DNA from: Bacillus massiliglaciei
Lineage (GTDB): Bacteria; Bacillota; Bacilli; Bacillales; DSM-1321
Direction of reading: 5' to 3'
DNA length: 64,000 nt
Assembly: GCF_900098925.1 (NCBI RefSeq)
Contig: NZ_LT622360.1
Location: forward strand, 573,136-637,135
This document shows positions 29,713 through 40,738 of this stretch, piece by piece. The notes under the pieces are model-generated. The model saw only the letters and a list, made by a program, of their open reading frames with translations, had not been told where the DNA came from and made no database searches. How positions within the stretch are numbered: position 1 is the stretch's first letter; each line of letters opens with the position of its first letter. Position numbers and translations under genes: made by a program.

Positions 29713-30270
29713 ATGAAAAGAAACAAGAAGGACCGCCAGCGTTTATTAATCGAAACAATTAAGGGGAATCCTTTTGTCACAGATGAGGAGCTGGCTGAGA
29801 AATTTTCCGTAAGTGTCCAGACAATCCGGCTTGACCGCCTTGAATTGTCAATCCCTGAGCTCCGTGAAAGGATTAAGAATGTGGCGGAGAAGAAATTCAG
29901 TGATGAGATAAGGGCACTGCCGCTTGATGAAGTAATCGGAGAAGTGATTGATATTAACTTGGATGAAAATGCAATTTCCATCCTCGACATAACGAAGGAA
30001 CATGTTTTTAAAAGAAATGGCATAGCGAGGGGCCATCATCTTTTTGCTCAAGCCAATTCACTCGCCGTGGCTGTTATCAATGATGAACTGGCATTGACGG
30101 CAAAGGCTACTATTTTATTTACACGTTCTGTTAAGGAAAATGAAAGAGTAGTGGCGAAAGCCAAAGTGGCTGAAATCGATCATGCCCATGACCGCACAAT
30201 TGTTGAGGTCAGCAGCTACGTGGATAAGGAATTAGTTTTTAAAGGCGAATTTGAAATGTTTCGCTCATAG
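29713..30270 (+). CDS. fapR: FapR, malonyl-CoA-responsive repressor of lipid synthesis
   Basis: A 185-residue regulator: a DeoR-like helix-turn-helix near residues 20-45 ([20 protein letters not shown]), a linker helix, and a hot-dog effector domain with the malonyl-CoA-binding [16 protein letters not shown] near residue 106-121. Malonyl-CoA releases it from operators of fatty-acid and phospholipid genes. The ATG at 29713 is chosen by alignment with B. subtilis FapR (MRRNKRERQ) and by placement after the operator; the frame is open to 29620. It begins the lipid operon. Confidence 0.95.
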   Translation: MKRNKKDRQRLLIETIKGNPFVTDEELAEKFSVSVQTIRLDRLELSIPELRERIKNVAEKKFSDEIRALPLDEVIGEVIDINLDENAISILDITKEHVFKRNGIARGHHLFAQANSLAVAVINDELALTAKATILFTRSVKENERVVAKAKVAEIDHAHDRTIVEVSSYVDKELVFKGEFEMFRS

Positions 30271-30288
30271 GAGTTGGAGGATAGAAAT

Positions 30289-31272
30289 ATGAAGATAGCC
30301 ATTGATGCAATGGGCGGAGACCGCGCACCCAAGGAGCAGGTTTTGGGTGCTATGAAGGCGGTAGCGGCTTTCCCGGATGTTGAAGTCATCCTGTTTGGCA
30401 AGGAAAAGGAAATCAAGGAACATCTAGCTGATACAGAAAGAATTTCGATTGTACATACAGATGAAAAAATTTTAGGTACTGACGAGCCTGTCCGTGCAGT
30501 AAGACGCAAGAAACAGGCTTCGATGGTTCTGGCTGCACAGCAAGTGGCAGACGGCAAGGCAGATGCCTGCATCTCTTCAGGAAATACAGGAGCTTTAATG
30601 GCAGCTGGGCTGTTTGTCGTCGGACGAATGGAAGGAATCGATCGGCCGGCGCTTTCTCCTACTCTGCCCACAATTGACGGCAGGGGATTTGTTTTGCTGG
30701 ATGTCGGAGCGAATGCAGATGCCAAGCCAGAACATTTACTCCAATACGCAATCATGGGATCGGTCTATGCTGAAAAAGTGAGAGGGATTTCTGCTCCAAG
30801 AGTAGGCCTGCTGAATATTGGAACCGAAGAGAGCAAGGGAAATGAATTGACTAAACAGGCATTTGCCCTTTTGCAGCAATCTGAGGCTATTCGATTCATC
30901 GGCAATGTTGAGGCAAGGGATCTTTTGGAAGGGCCTGCCGATGTCATCGTGACCGACGGTTTTACAGGAAATATGGTCTTAAAGACGATTGAAGGGACAG
31001 CTATGGGGGTCTTCAGTATGTTAAAGTCCGCTCTGCTCAGTAACATGAAAAGCAAACTGGCGGCCGGCTTACTTAAACCTGAGCTGAAAGGAATCAAAAA
31101 TCAGCTGGACTATTCTGAATACGGCGGTGCAGCCCTTTTTGGTTTGAAAGCTCCTGTGATTAAAGCACATGGCTCTTCTGATGCCAATGCAATCTATAAT
31201 GCCATTCGCCAGACGAGGGACATGGTTTCTCATGAGGTAGTGCCTACAATTGCGGATACAGTAGGGAAATGA
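30289..31272 (+). CDS. plsX: Phosphate acyltransferase PlsX
   Basis: A 327-residue enzyme making acyl-phosphate from acyl-ACP, the donor for PlsY in phospholipid synthesis. The N-terminus [30 protein letters not shown] near residue 90 and [15 protein letters not shown] near 140 are characteristic. The ATG at 30289 has GGAGG 8-9 bases upstream; a TTG at 30274 lies within the Shine-Dalgarno region and is rejected. It follows fapR by 18 bases. Confidence 0.95.
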   Translation: MKIAIDAMGGDRAPKEQVLGAMKAVAAFPDVEVILFGKEKEIKEHLADTERISIVHTDEKILGTDEPVRAVRRKKQASMVLAAQQVADGKADACISSGNTGALMAAGLFVVGRMEGIDRPALSPTLPTIDGRGFVLLDVGANADAKPEHLLQYAIMGSVYAEKVRGISAPRVGLLNIGTEESKGNELTKQAFALLQQSEAIRFIGNVEARDLLEGPADVIVTDGFTGNMVLKTIEGTAMGVFSMLKSALLSNMKSKLAAGLLKPELKGIKNQLDYSEYGGAALFGLKAPVIKAHGSSDANAIYNAIRQTRDMVSHEVVPTIADTVGK

Positions 31273-31295
31273 ATTCAAATAGGGGGAAAAGCTAA

Positions 31296-32240
31296 ATGGG
31301 TAAAATTGCTTTTGTGTTTCCTGGACAGGGATCACAGACGGTCGGTATGGGCCGCGACTTATATGATCAAAATGAACAAGGAAAGCAGCTATTCGATAAA
31401 GCCGATCAAAAATTGGGTTATTCTCTGACTGAGCTGATGTTCACCGGACCTCAGGAGGAGCTTACTGCTACATACAATGCACAGCCAGCTTTGCTGACCG
31501 TCAGTTACGGTCTTTTTCAGTCGCTGGATGCAGCGGGGATAAAAGCGGATTATACAGCCGGCCACAGTCTTGGTGAATACTCAGCTCTTGCTGCTTCTGG
31601 AGCGATAGCGTTTGAGGATGCTGTCTATGCCGTACATAAACGAGGGAAATTCATGGAGGCAGCTGTGCCGGACCGTCAGGGATCAATGGCGGCTATTTTA
31701 GGCATGGATCGATCTGAACTGAGCGAAATCGCTGCTGAGGTAACGGAAACTGGAGAGTCTGTACAGCTTGCAAACATAAATTGTCCTGGACAAGTTGTTA
31801 TCTCTGGTACCAGAGACGGCGTTCAGGCTGCCAGTGCCAAAGCGAAGGAAAAAGGAGCGAAACGTGCGCTTCCGCTTGATGTCAGCGGTCCTTTCCATTC
31901 TTCTCTTATGAAGCCTGCTGCGGAGAAGCTTCAGGCGGTGCTTAATGAGATTGCGATTAATAAGGCCGCGGTTCCGGTTATTTCAAATGTTACGGCAGAA
32001 CCGGTAACCGATCCAGAAGAGATCAAGACAAAACTAATCGAACAACTGTATTCTCCGGTATTATGGGAAGACAGTGTCAAAAAATTGCAGGCTCTTGGCG
32101 TAGACACTTTTATCGAGATTGGTCCAGGGAAAGTATTGAGCGGATTGATTCGTAAAATTGACAGGTCGCTTACTGCGATTTCTATTTCTGATATGGCAAG
32201 CCTGGAACAGGCAGTGGCAGCACTGAAGGAGGGAAAATAA
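31296..32240 (+). CDS. fabD: Malonyl-CoA:ACP transacylase
   Basis: A 314-residue enzyme that loads malonyl groups onto acyl carrier protein. [12 protein letters not shown] starts the protein and the nucleophile motif [10 protein letters not shown] (Ser near residue 91) is present, with a conserved His in GPFHSSLM near residue 200. The start follows AGGGGG. Its stop overlaps the fabG start by one base. Confidence 0.96.
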   Translation: MGKIAFVFPGQGSQTVGMGRDLYDQNEQGKQLFDKADQKLGYSLTELMFTGPQEELTATYNAQPALLTVSYGLFQSLDAAGIKADYTAGHSLGEYSALAASGAIAFEDAVYAVHKRGKFMEAAVPDRQGSMAAILGMDRSELSEIAAEVTETGESVQLANINCPGQVVISGTRDGVQAASAKAKEKGAKRALPLDVSGPFHSSLMKPAAEKLQAVLNEIAINKAAVPVISNVTAEPVTDPEEIKTKLIEQLYSPVLWEDSVKKLQALGVDTFIEIGPGKVLSGLIRKIDRSLTAISISDMASLEQAVAALKEGK

Positions 32241-32983
32241 TGAGTCTTACTGGCAAAAAGGCCCTCGTGACTGGGGCATCAAGAGGCATTGGCCGTGAAA
32301 TAGCCCTTTATCTTGCGAGTCAGGGAGCGGACATTGCTGTGAACTATTCAGGCAGTGAAGCTCATGCTCATGAGGTTGTGAATCAAATCAAAGAGATGGG
32401 CCGGGAAGCGTTTGCTGTTCAGTGCAATGTGGCGGACAGTGATGCGGTTGCCGAAATGACAAAAAAAGTGATTGAGGAGTTCGGACAGCTGGACATTTTA
32501 GTAAATAATGCCGGAATCACAAGAGACAATCTCTTAATGAGAATGAAGGAAACAGAATGGGACGATGTCATCGACATTAATCTTAAAGGTGTTTTCCTTT
32601 GCACTAAAGCAGTGACCAGACAGATGATGAAACAAAGAAGCGGCCGTATTATTAATATTGCTTCGATTGTCGGTGTCAGCGGAAATCCAGGGCAGGCTAA
32701 TTATGTAGCTGCCAAAGCTGGGGTTATTGGACTGACAAAATCAACAGCTAAAGAACTTGCTTCCAGAGGAATAACGGTTAATGCTGTAGCTCCGGGATTT
32801 ATCACGACAGATATGACGGATAAATTGACTGATGACATCCAGCAGGCGATGCTCGGACAAATTCCTCTGTCTCGTTTTGGAAGCCCTAAGGAAGTGGCAT
32901 CAGTGGTTGGCTTCCTTGCATCAGATGCCAGCGCCTATATGACAGGTCAAACTCTCCATGTAGACGGCGGAATGGTTATGTAA
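32240..32983 (+). CDS. fabG: 3-oxoacyl-ACP reductase
   Basis: A 247-residue short-chain dehydrogenase that reduces beta-ketoacyl-ACP with NADPH. The cofactor motif TGASRGIGR is at residues 10-18, [14 protein letters not shown] follows, and the catalytic triad is in SIVGVSG and the Tyr-x-x-x-Lys of YVAAKAG (near residue 152-156). The C-terminal HVDGGMVM is typical. A hairpin directly after the stop separates it from acpP. Confidence 0.96.
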   Translation: MSLTGKKALVTGASRGIGREIALYLASQGADIAVNYSGSEAHAHEVVNQIKEMGREAFAVQCNVADSDAVAEMTKKVIEEFGQLDILVNNAGITRDNLLMRMKETEWDDVIDINLKGVFLCTKAVTRQMMKQRSGRIINIASIVGVSGNPGQANYVAAKAGVIGLTKSTAKELASRGITVNAVAPGFITTDMTDKLTDDIQQAMLGQIPLSRFGSPKEVASVVGFLASDASAYMTGQTLHVDGGMVM

Positions 32984-33008
32984 TCTCCTGTTACTTAGGA
33001 GATTTTTA
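32982..33008 (+). terminator. Hairpin after fabG (partial terminator)
   Basis: AATCTCCT (32982-32989) pairs with AGGAGATT (32997-33004), followed by TTTAAAAAA. It starts inside the fabG stop codon, and the T-run is short, so read-through into acpP is likely. Confidence 0.6.
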
Positions 33009-33060
33009 AAAAAGACACTTTAATTCTTATTTTTGCTTTTAATATTGGGATAAAGTATCT

Positions 33061-33066
33061 TATAAT
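33061..33066 (+). promoter_or_regulatory. Candidate -10 box of an acpP promoter
   Basis: A perfect TATAAT lies 23 bases before the acpP start. The hexamer 17 bases upstream (33038-33043, TTTAAT) is a poor -35 box, so the assignment is tentative; a separate acpP promoter would explain the high ACP level usually needed. Confidence 0.4.
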
Positions 33067-33088
33067 GGCTTGAGGGGAGGTGAATACA

Positions 33089-33322
33089 GTGGCAGACGTT
33101 TTAGAAAGAGTAACAAAAATCGTAGTGGACCGTTTGAATGTAGAAGAGTCCGAAGTGAAACTTGAGGCTTCATTCAAAGAGGACCTTGGTGCCGATTCCC
33201 TAGATGTTGTGGAATTAGTAATGGAACTTGAAGATGAGTTCGATATGGAGATTTCCGATGATGATGCTGAAAAGATCGTCACAGTTGGAGATGCTGTGAA
33301 TTACATAAATAGCGTTATGTAA
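33089..33322 (+). CDS. acpP: Acyl carrier protein
   Basis: A 77-residue acidic carrier of fatty acyl chains, attached through a 4'-phosphopantetheine on Ser37 in the motif GADSLD. The start is GTG 33089, 8 bases after GAGGGGAGG; the upstream GTG at 33080 overlaps that Shine-Dalgarno and is rejected. [16 protein letters not shown] is close to B. subtilis AcpA. Confidence 0.97.
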   Translation: MADVLERVTKIVVDRLNVEESEVKLEASFKEDLGADSLDVVELVMELEDEFDMEISDDDAEKIVTVGDAVNYINSVM

Positions 33323-33339
33323 TTAAAAATGTACTGGGA

Positions 33340-33371
33340 AAAGCTCCGTTATTTGAACGGAGCTTTCTCTT
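33340..33371 (+). terminator. Terminator after acpP
   Basis: A perfect 11-base stem (33340-33350 with 33356-33366), 5-base loop, followed by CTCTT. The tail is only moderately T-rich. Confidence 0.7.
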
Positions 33372-33479
33372 ATGCCTGAATTTAGGTATGATAGAATGTA
33401 GGACACTGGCAAATCTTCGCTAATGTTTGGAATGAAAATACAAGAAAAATGGTTAAGTGCCGTTTTGGAGGTTTTTAAC

Positions 33480-34217
33480 ATGCGGAGGAACGGAAATTAT
33501 CGTAGACCACCAATGAATGAAATGAAATTTAAAGAATTACAAGAACAGCTTAATATTCAATTTACAAATGAAAAATTACTGAAGCAGGCTTTTACACATT
33601 CATCCTATGTGAATGAGCATCGCCGCAAGCCGTATGAAGATAATGAAAGGCTTGAATTCTTGGGTGACGCTGTCCTGGAGCTGACTGTCTCCAGATACTT
33701 GTTTGAAAAATACCCCATGATGAGCGAAGGAGAATTGACAAAATTAAGGGCAGCCATCGTTTGTGAACCTTCATTAGTGGAGTTCGCCAATAAAGAATCA
33801 TTCGGCAAATATGTTCTTCTGGGAAAAGGAGAAGAAATGACAGGCGGCAGAGAAAGACCTGCCATGCTTGCGGATGTTTTTGAGGCTTTCATTGGGTCGC
33901 TTTATTTGGATCAGGGGCTCGAAAAAGTGATTCAATTTCTAACAAAGACAGTATTCCCTAAGATTGACGAGGGTGCTTTTTCTCATGTGATGGATTTTAA
34001 AAGCCAGCTTCAGGAGTTAATTCAGCGGTCTGGCAACGGACAGCTCCAATATAAGATTCAGGAGGAAAGAGGTCCGGCTCACAACCGTGAATTTGTTTCA
34101 GCCGTCTTATTAAATGGAGAGATGCTCGGAGAGGGAGCAGGAAAATCTAAAAAAGAGGCAGAGCAGCATGCTGCCGCCAGCGCACTTAAAGCATTAAAAG
34201 AAAAGAAAACAACATGA
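33480..34217 (+). CDS. rnc: Ribonuclease III
   Basis: A 245-residue double-strand-specific endoribonuclease for rRNA and mRNA processing. The catalytic signature [14 protein letters not shown] is near residue 57 and the second acidic site [13 protein letters not shown] near 125; the C-terminal dsRNA-binding domain (about 170-240) ends [17 protein letters not shown]. The ATG at 33480 follows TTGGAGGT at 8 bases spacing; the open frame reaches 33423. It heads the rnc-smc-ftsY cluster. Confidence 0.95.
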   Translation: MRRNGNYRRPPMNEMKFKELQEQLNIQFTNEKLLKQAFTHSSYVNEHRRKPYEDNERLEFLGDAVLELTVSRYLFEKYPMMSEGELTKLRAAIVCEPSLVEFANKESFGKYVLLGKGEEMTGGRERPAMLADVFEAFIGSLYLDQGLEKVIQFLTKTVFPKIDEGAFSHVMDFKSQLQELIQRSGNGQLQYKIQEERGPAHNREFVSAVLLNGEMLGEGAGKSKKEAEQHAAASALKALKEKKTT

Positions 34218-34243
34218 ATGCTGGGTAAGAAAGGAGGAAAATG

Positions 34244-37200
34244 ATGTTCCTCAAACGTTTGGATGTACTAGGGTTCAAGTCTTTTGCAGAAAGGATTTCG
34301 ATTGATTTTGTACCGGGCGTAACAGCTGTTGTCGGGCCGAATGGCAGCGGGAAAAGCAATGTAACAGATGCTATACGGTGGGTATTAGGTGAACAATCGG
34401 CAAAATCTCTTCGCGGTTCAAAGATGGAAGATATCATTTTTGCCGGAAGCGATTCTAGGAAATCCTTAAATTTTGCTGAAGTTTCACTGACTCTTGACAA
34501 TGAGACGAATTCACTTCCGATCGACTATCATGAGGTGAGTGTTACAAGAAGGGTATACCGTTCAGGTGAAAGTGAATTTTTTATTAACAAACAGGCTTGC
34601 AGGCTTAAGGATATCATTGATCTATTTATGGATTCGGGTCTGGGACGTGAGGCCTTTTCTATCATAAGCCAAGGGAAGGTCGAAGAAATTTTAAGTAATA
34701 AAGCAGAAGAACGACGGGTGATATTTGAAGAAGCAGCCGGGGTGTTAAAATACAAAACAAGAAAAAAGAAGGCTGAATCCAAGCTTTCCGAAACACAAGA
34801 AAACTTGAATCGTGTCAATGACATCCTCTATGAATTGGAAGGTCAAGTGGAGCCTTTAAAAATACAAGCATCACTTGCACGTGAATTCCTTGAAAAAAAA
34901 GAGGAATTGGAAAAAGCAGAAGTAGCACTTACTGTCTATGAGATTGAAGATCTTCATCGGAAATGGGAAAAACTGTCGCATGAATTAGAGAGACACCAGG
35001 CTGATGAAGAAAAAATGGCCCAATCGATTGCCAAGAAGCAATCAGACCTTGATGAAATTCGAGTGAATATTAGAGAACTGGATACTTCTATAAGCGGTCT
35101 CCAAGACGACTTGTTATCAGCAAGTGAAGAATTGGAAAAACTGGAAGGCCGTAAAGAAGTGTTAAAGGAAAGAAAGAAAAACGCTTCTCAAAATAAGCAG
35201 CAGCTGGAAAAAGGAATTCAGGAAAGCGCAGCTGAAGTTAACCGTCTTTCTGCTGAAAAGCAAGCCGAAGAAAGACGCCTTGCTGAAACAGAAGCAGAAG
35301 TAAAACAGCTTCAGCAGTTGCTGAATGACAAGCAGAAGATGCTGAATCATTTTAACGGCGATATCGAATCAGCCATTGAACTGCATAAAAGCGATTATAT
35401 TGAATGGCTGAACAAGCAGGCCACAGCAAAAAATGAAAAGCAGTACTTACTTCAGCAAATTGGGCAGCAGGAGCAGAGAAATGCGCGCCTAGATGAAGAA
35501 AATCAGAAATATGTGAGTGAAAGAGAAGCCATTCAAGCGAGAAAACAGGAGTTCCAGGCATTGCTGGAAAAGAACCGTCTTCAGCTGTCTGAGCAAATTG
35601 CCGCTTTCAGAGTTCAGCAAAAGAAACTCGAGGAAGACAAGGAACAGTATCAAAATCAAGAGACCATGCTTTACAAGGCTTATCAGTTCCTTCAGCAGGC
35701 TAAGTCCCGCAAAGAAATGCTGGAGGAAATGGAAGAGGACTATTCTGGATTTTTCCAAGGGGTCAAAGAAATATTAAAATCAAGAAACACTTTGTCTGGC
35801 ATTGAGGGTGCTGTAGCCGAATTAATTAAAGTGCCAAAGGAATACGAAACGGCCATTGAAACAGCTCTTGGCGGAGCCACCCAGCATATTGTTGTCGAGA
35901 GGGAAGAGCATGCAAGACAGGCAATCACTTTCCTTAAGAAGAATCGCCACGGACGTGCAACCTTCCTTCCGTTAAGCGTAATAAAGCCGCGGGAAATATC
36001 ACATTCCCAACTCCAAACGTTAAGGAACCATTCTGCCTTTATCGGGACTGGTGCCGAATTAATTAAGTATGAACCGAAGTTTTCGTCCATTGCCGGCAAT
36101 TTACTGGGCAATGTGATCATCACCACTGATTTAGCAGGCGCAAACGATTTGGCGAAGCTTGTTCAGCATCGCTATCGTTTTGTTACGCTTGATGGAGATA
36201 TTGTAAATCCCGGCGGTTCTATGACCGGAGGTGCCATCAAGCAAAAATCTTCATCGCTTCTTTCGCGGAAATCAGAACTGGATGATTTGAAACGAAAGTT
36301 AGCAGAAATGGAAGAAAAGACAGCCCGCTTGGAAAAACGAGTTAAACAGCTGAAAAACACTCTGGCTGTGCAGGAAGCTGAGCTGGAACATTCCAAAACA
36401 GCAGGTGAATCCCTAAGACAGGAAGAACAGAGGCTGAATGCGGAACTCCGCGATATCGAGCTTCAGGAAAAGAATATTAATGACCGGCTCCACCTCTATG
36501 ATTTGGATAAAAATCAAATTTTGGAGGAACAGCAGCAAAAGAATGCCCGGCTTAATGAATTGGCAGAGCTTATTGCTTCCTGTGAAAAGGAAATTTCGAT
36601 GATTGACAAATTAGTGGCAGAGCTGACTGAGCAAAAGCAAAACCAGCAGTCTTCTAAAGACAGTCTCTTAGAAGAAACGAGCGAGCTGAAGGTATCACTC
36701 GCTTCTAAACGCCAAGAATTTCTTTATCAAAAAGAAACGGTTCAAAGGATTGGAAAAGACCTTGCTTTAGAAGAACAAAAAGTTAAAGAATATCAGGAAG
36801 ATCTTTCACTTTTGACAAACGAAATGAGCAGCAGTTCCAGCGGAGAAGAGATGCTGGAGGATGCAGCCAGACAAAAACTTACCGTAAAGAACCAAGCGTT
36901 GGAAACGATAGCGGCTGAGAAAAAGCAAAAAGAAGATTTGCAGAGACGCTTGGAAACCTTTGAATCTTCTTTGAAAGAAGAAAATCGGATTTACAAAGGC
37001 CTGGCTGAGGTTGTCAAGGATGAGGAAGTGAAACTCAACCGTCTTGATGTTGAACTGGAAAACCGTCTTGAACATCTAAGAATGGAATATGTTTTATCAT
37101 TTGAAGAAGCCAAAGAAAAGTATCCGATGACGATGGAGTATGATGAAGCGAAGAAAAAGGTAAAGCTGATTAAACTCGGTATAGAAGAATTAGGCAATGT

Positions 37201-37807
37201 TAACCTGGGGGCAATTGATGAGTATGAGAGGGTCTCTGAAAGATATGATTTCCTTCTGAATCAGAAGGAGGATCTTCAGCAGGCAAAAGATACTTTATTC
37301 CAGGTTATTGAAGAAATGGACAGTGAAATGAAGCGGAGATTTAAGGATACATTCTATGCAATCAGAGAACAGTTCGAAAAGGTTTTTCAGGAGTTATTCG
37401 GAGGGGGCAGAGCTGAACTGAAGCTGACAGATCCTGATGATTTGTTAAATACAGGTGTTGACATTATCGCTCAGCCTCCGGGAAAGAAACTTCAGAACCT
37501 AAGTCTGCTCTCGGGCGGAGAACGTTCCCTTACGGCCATAGCTTTGCTGTTTTCTATTTTGAAGATCCGGCCTGTTCCTTTCTGCGTACTGGATGAAGTT
37601 GAAGCGGCGCTTGATGAAGCGAATGTCTACCGTTTCAGCCAATTCTTGAAGAGGTTCAGTGCGGATACTCAATTTATCGTTATCACTCATCGAAAAGGAA
37701 CAATGGAAGAAGCGGATGTATTATACGGAATCACTATGCAGGAATCCGGTGTATCAAAGCTGGTATCGGTTAGGCTTGAAGAAACGGAAGAGTTTGCAGA
37801 AGTGTAA
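34244..37807 (+). CDS. smc: Chromosome partition protein SMC
   Basis: A 1187-residue SMC ATPase that, with ScpA and ScpB, loads at ParB sites and folds and separates replicated chromosomes. The N-terminal head has Walker A GPNGSGKSN at residues 32-40. A long coiled coil spans about 170-500, a hinge about 505-670, and a second coil about 680-1015. The C-terminal head has the signature LSGGERSLTAIALLF and Walker B FCVLDEVEAALDE near 1115. A doublet ATG-ATG starts the gene; the second (34244) is 6 bases from AAGGAGG and gives MFLKRLDV as in B. subtilis, while the first is only 3 bases away. Confidence 0.96.
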   Translation: MFLKRLDVLGFKSFAERISIDFVPGVTAVVGPNGSGKSNVTDAIRWVLGEQSAKSLRGSKMEDIIFAGSDSRKSLNFAEVSLTLDNETNSLPIDYHEVSVTRRVYRSGESEFFINKQACRLKDIIDLFMDSGLGREAFSIISQGKVEEILSNKAEERRVIFEEAAGVLKYKTRKKKAESKLSETQENLNRVNDILYELEGQVEPLKIQASLAREFLEKKEELEKAEVALTVYEIEDLHRKWEKLSHELERHQADEEKMAQSIAKKQSDLDEIRVNIRELDTSISGLQDDLLSASEELEKLEGRKEVLKERKKNASQNKQQLEKGIQESAAEVNRLSAEKQAEERRLAETEAEVKQLQQLLNDKQKMLNHFNGDIESAIELHKSDYIEWLNKQATAKNEKQYLLQQIGQQEQRNARLDEENQKYVSEREAIQARKQEFQALLEKNRLQLSEQIAAFRVQQKKLEEDKEQYQNQETMLYKAYQFLQQAKSRKEMLEEMEEDYSGFFQGVKEILKSRNTLSGIEGAVAELIKVPKEYETAIETALGGATQHIVVEREEHARQAITFLKKNRHGRATFLPLSVIKPREISHSQLQTLRNHSAFIGTGAELIKYEPKFSSIAGNLLGNVIITTDLAGANDLAKLVQHRYRFVTLDGDIVNPGGSMTGGAIKQKSSSLLSRKSELDDLKRKLAEMEEKTARLEKRVKQLKNTLAVQEAELEHSKTAGESLRQEEQRLNAELRDIELQEKNINDRLHLYDLDKNQILEEQQQKNARLNELAELIASCEKEISMIDKLVAELTEQKQNQQSSKDSLLEETSELKVSLASKRQEFLYQKETVQRIGKDLALEEQKVKEYQEDLSLLTNEMSSSSSGEEMLEDAARQKLTVKNQALETIAAEKKQKEDLQRRLETFESSLKEENRIYKGLAEVVKDEEVKLNRLDVELENRLEHLRMEYVLSFEEAKEKYPMTMEYDEAKKKVKLIKLGIEELGNVNLGAIDEYERVSERYDFLLNQKEDLQQAKDTLFQVIEEMDSEMKRRFKDTFYAIREQFEKVFQELFGGGRAELKLTDPDDLLNTGVDIIAQPPGKKLQNLSLLSGGERSLTAIALLFSILKIRPVPFCVLDEVEAALDEANVYRFSQFLKRFSADTQFIVITHRKGTMEEADVLYGITMQESGVSKLVSVRLEETEEFAEV

Positions 37808-37834
37808 ACATTATAGATGGAAGGAAGTGGGATA

Positions 37835-38830
37835 ATGGGGTTTTTTAAAAAACTGAAAGAAAAATTTACAAACCAAGGTGAAGAGTCAATTGGTGAGAAG
37901 TTTAAGCAAGGTTTAACCAAAACAAGGGATTCTTTTACCGGAAGAATGAATGATCTTGTAGCCCGGTACAGAAAAGTGGATGAGGAGTTCTTTGAAGAGC
38001 TAGAGGAAATCCTAATTCAGGCAGATGTAGGATTTGAGACGGTTATGGAATTAATTGACGAGCTGAAGCAGGAAGTAAAACGCCGCAATATTTCAGATAC
38101 CAAAGAGGTGCAGGCTGTTATATCTGAAAAACTAGTGGATATTTATAAAGGGGATGGCGAGGCATCTCCAGCGTTAAATATCCAGGCTGACGGGCTGACA
38201 GTCATTCTGTTCGTCGGCGTGAACGGTGTCGGCAAAACAACGACGATCGGCAAACTCGCCCACAAGTTTAAAGAAGAAGGGAAATCGGTAGTCCTTGCAG
38301 CTGGAGATACGTTCCGTGCAGGAGCAATCGAACAGCTTGAAGTATGGGGAGAACGTGTCGGTGTAGATGTTATTAAGCAGGCAGAAGGCTCGGATCCAGC
38401 TGCTGTCATGTTTGATGCCCTGCAGGCCGCCAAAGCGAGAAAATCGGATATCTTAATTTGTGATACAGCCGGCCGTCTCCAAAATAAAGTGAATTTGATG
38501 AAAGAGCTGGAGAAAGTAAAGCGCGTCATTGAAAGAGAGATCCCTGGCGCCCCGCATGAAGTCCTGCTTGCGTTGGATGCGACGACAGGCCAAAATGCGC
38601 TTATTCAGGCTAAAACGTTCAAGGAAGCAACCAATGTAACAGGCATTGTCCTTACAAAGCTGGACGGTACTGCAAAAGGCGGGATTGTTCTGGCCATCAA
38701 AAATGAACTTGATATCCCGGTTAAATTCGTCGGTCTTGGCGAAAAGATGGATGATCTTCAAGAGTTTGATGCTGAGAAATATGTGTATGGCCTGTTTGCG
38801 GACAGCCTTGAAACAGAGGAAACAGAATAA
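37835..38830 (+). CDS. ftsY: Signal recognition particle receptor FtsY
   Basis: A 331-residue SRP-family GTPase that docks ribosome-SRP complexes at the membrane. It has a short N-terminal A region, an NG domain with G1 [10 protein letters not shown] near residue 128, DTAGRL near 209 and [10 protein letters not shown] near 271. The start at 37835 follows GGAAGTGG and yields [11 protein letters not shown], a membrane-binding N-terminus. Its partner ffh lies 0.5 kb downstream. Confidence 0.95.
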   Translation: MGFFKKLKEKFTNQGEESIGEKFKQGLTKTRDSFTGRMNDLVARYRKVDEEFFEELEEILIQADVGFETVMELIDELKQEVKRRNISDTKEVQAVISEKLVDIYKGDGEASPALNIQADGLTVILFVGVNGVGKTTTIGKLAHKFKEEGKSVVLAAGDTFRAGAIEQLEVWGERVGVDVIKQAEGSDPAAVMFDALQAAKARKSDILICDTAGRLQNKVNLMKELEKVKRVIEREIPGAPHEVLLALDATTGQNALIQAKTFKEATNVTGIVLTKLDGTAKGGIVLAIKNELDIPVKFVGLGEKMDDLQEFDAEKYVYGLFADSLETEETE

Positions 38831-38840
38831 CCCGATTAAA

Positions 38841-38882
38841 GCTGCCGGTGCCTAGATTTTACTATCTTCCGGCGGTTTTTTT
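38841..38882 (+). terminator. Intrinsic terminator after ftsY
   Basis: GCTGCCGG (38841-38848) pairs with CCGGCGGT (38869-38876), and an inner AGAT/ATCT helix extends it; eight Ts follow. Confidence 0.8.
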
Positions 38883-38946
38883 GAATGAATCATCCAAGGG
38901 AATCAGCCGAAGAAGGAAAACGCTAAATAGTGGTAAGGAGTTTGCC

Positions 38947-38975
38947 TTGACATTGCATAGGCGGGATTGTATACT
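38947..38975 (+). promoter_or_regulatory. Sigma-A promoter of ylxM-ffh
   Basis: A perfect TTGACA (38947-38952), 17 bases, then TATACT (38970-38975), 47 bases before ylxM. Confidence 0.88.
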
Positions 38976-39021
38976 AAAAACTTGTAAAGGGTTTTCACTT
39001 AACAGCAGGGAGGGTTATTAA

Positions 39022-39354
39022 ATGCTCGAAAAGACAACGCGCATCAATTATCTTTATGATTTTTATCAATCGTTGTTAACTGAGAAGCAAAAGAGCTATA
39101 TGTCCCTCTACTATCTGGATGATTACTCTCTTGGTGAGATTGCCGAAGAATATGAAGTAAGCAGGCAGGCAGTCTATGACAATATAAAAAGAACAGAAGC
39201 GATGCTGGAGGAATATGAAGCGAAGCTGTTGTTATTTCAAAAATTTCAAGAGCGAACCAAATGGATTGCCGAGACAAAGAAACTTATTGAACAAGATCAT
39301 TTTTCTTCTGAGGATCTTTTGGAAGCAATCAAAATTCTCGAGAAGCTGGATTAG
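39022..39354 (+). CDS. ylxM: YlxM, helix-turn-helix protein of the SRP operon
   Basis: A 110-residue UPF0122 protein with a sigma-factor-like helix-turn-helix ([20 protein letters not shown], about residues 36-55). It is always found just before ffh. The Streptococcus homologue binds SRP components and modulates their GTPase activity; the role in Bacillus is inferred. GGGAGGG precedes the ATG. Confidence 0.92.
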   Translation: MLEKTTRINYLYDFYQSLLTEKQKSYMSLYYLDDYSLGEIAEEYEVSRQAVYDNIKRTEAMLEEYEAKLLLFQKFQERTKWIAETKKLIEQDHFSSEDLLEAIKILEKLD

Positions 39355-39365
39355 GAGGCTCAAAT

Positions 39366-40706
39366 ATGGCATTTGAAGGTTTGGCCGACCGATTGCAAAG
39401 CACGATGCAGAAAATCCGCGGAAAAGGGAAAGTCAACGAAGCGGATGTTAAAGAAATGATGCGCGAAGTCCGTTTGGCGCTTCTTGAAGCGGATGTTAAC
39501 TTCAAAGTCGTCAAAGAATTCGTCAAGCGGGTCAGTGAACGTGCGGTAGGGCAGGAAGTGCTCAAAAGCTTAACTCCCGGCCAGCAAGTCATTAAAGTAG
39601 TAAAAGAAGAACTGACCGAGCTAATGGGCGGAGAACAGAGCAAAATTGCCGTCGCTTCCCGTCCTCCGACTGTTGTTATGATGGTCGGTCTGCAGGGTGC
39701 CGGTAAAACAACTACAACTGGTAAACTTGCCAATCTTCTAAGAAAAAAATATAACCGCAAGCCTTTGCTGGTGGCGGCAGATATTTACCGTCCTGCAGCA
39801 ATCAAACAGCTTGAAACACTTGGCAAACAGCTGAGTATGCCTGTTTTTTCACTGGGAGATCAGGTCAGTCCTGTTGAAATCGCTAAGCAGGCCATTGAAA
39901 AGGCAAAAGAAGAACATCATGATTATGTTCTGATTGATACAGCCGGCCGCCTGCATATTGATGAAAATCTGATGGGTGAACTGCAGGAAATTAAAGAACT
40001 GGCTAATCCTGCTGAAATTTTACTCGTGGTCGATGCTATGACCGGTCAGGATGCTGTGAATGTTGCGCAAAGCTTTAATGAACAGCTGGGCCTGACAGGA
40101 GTAGTGCTGACCAAACTGGATGGGGATACCCGAGGCGGAGCAGCGCTTTCCATTCGTTCTGTCACCAGCACACCGATTAAATTTGTCGGTATGGGAGAAA
40201 AATTAGATGCACTTGAGGCTTTTCATCCTGAAAGAATGGCATCAAGAATCCTGGGCATGGGTGATGTACTTTCTTTAATTGAGAAGGCGCAGGCCAATGT
40301 GGATGAAGAAAAGGCGAAGCAGCTGGAGCAGAAAATGCGGACGGCTACTTTCACCTTGGATGATTTCCTGGAGCAGCTTGGCCAGGTCCGCAATATGGGA
40401 CCGCTGGATGATTTGCTGAAGATGATTCCCGGAGCTAATAAAATCAAGGGAATGGATAATCTTCAGATTGATGAAAAGCAAATTGGCCATGTGGAAGCGA
40501 TCATACGGTCTATGACCGCAAAAGAAAAAGAACAGCCTGAAGTCATCAATGCTTCCCGAAGAAAACGAATTGCAAAAGGCAGCGGAAGAACAATCCAGGA
40601 AGTAAACCGGCTGCTCAAGCAATTTGAAGAGATGAAAAAGATGATGAAACAGGTAACAAGTATGCAAAAAGGTAAGAAAAAAGGCTTTAAATTTCCTTTT
40701 ATGTAA
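39366..40706 (+). CDS. ffh: Signal recognition particle protein Ffh
   Basis: A 446-residue SRP54 protein that binds scRNA and signal sequences of nascent membrane proteins. N domain (1-85), G domain with GLQGAGKTTTTGKLA near residue 105, DTAGRLHID near 190, TKLDGDTRGG near 248. The C-terminal M domain is methionine-rich and ends MKKMMKQVTSMQKGKKKG. It starts 11 bases after ylxM. Confidence 0.97.
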   Translation: MAFEGLADRLQSTMQKIRGKGKVNEADVKEMMREVRLALLEADVNFKVVKEFVKRVSERAVGQEVLKSLTPGQQVIKVVKEELTELMGGEQSKIAVASRPPTVVMMVGLQGAGKTTTTGKLANLLRKKYNRKPLLVAADIYRPAAIKQLETLGKQLSMPVFSLGDQVSPVEIAKQAIEKAKEEHHDYVLIDTAGRLHIDENLMGELQEIKELANPAEILLVVDAMTGQDAVNVAQSFNEQLGLTGVVLTKLDGDTRGGAALSIRSVTSTPIKFVGMGEKLDALEAFHPERMASRILGMGDVLSLIEKAQANVDEEKAKQLEQKMRTATFTLDDFLEQLGQVRNMGPLDDLLKMIPGANKIKGMDNLQIDEKQIGHVEAIIRSMTAKEKEQPEVINASRRKRIAKGSGRTIQEVNRLLKQFEEMKKMMKQVTSMQKGKKKGFKFPFM

Positions 40707-40738
40707 TCAAATTTCAGGTAATAAAGCCACGTATCACA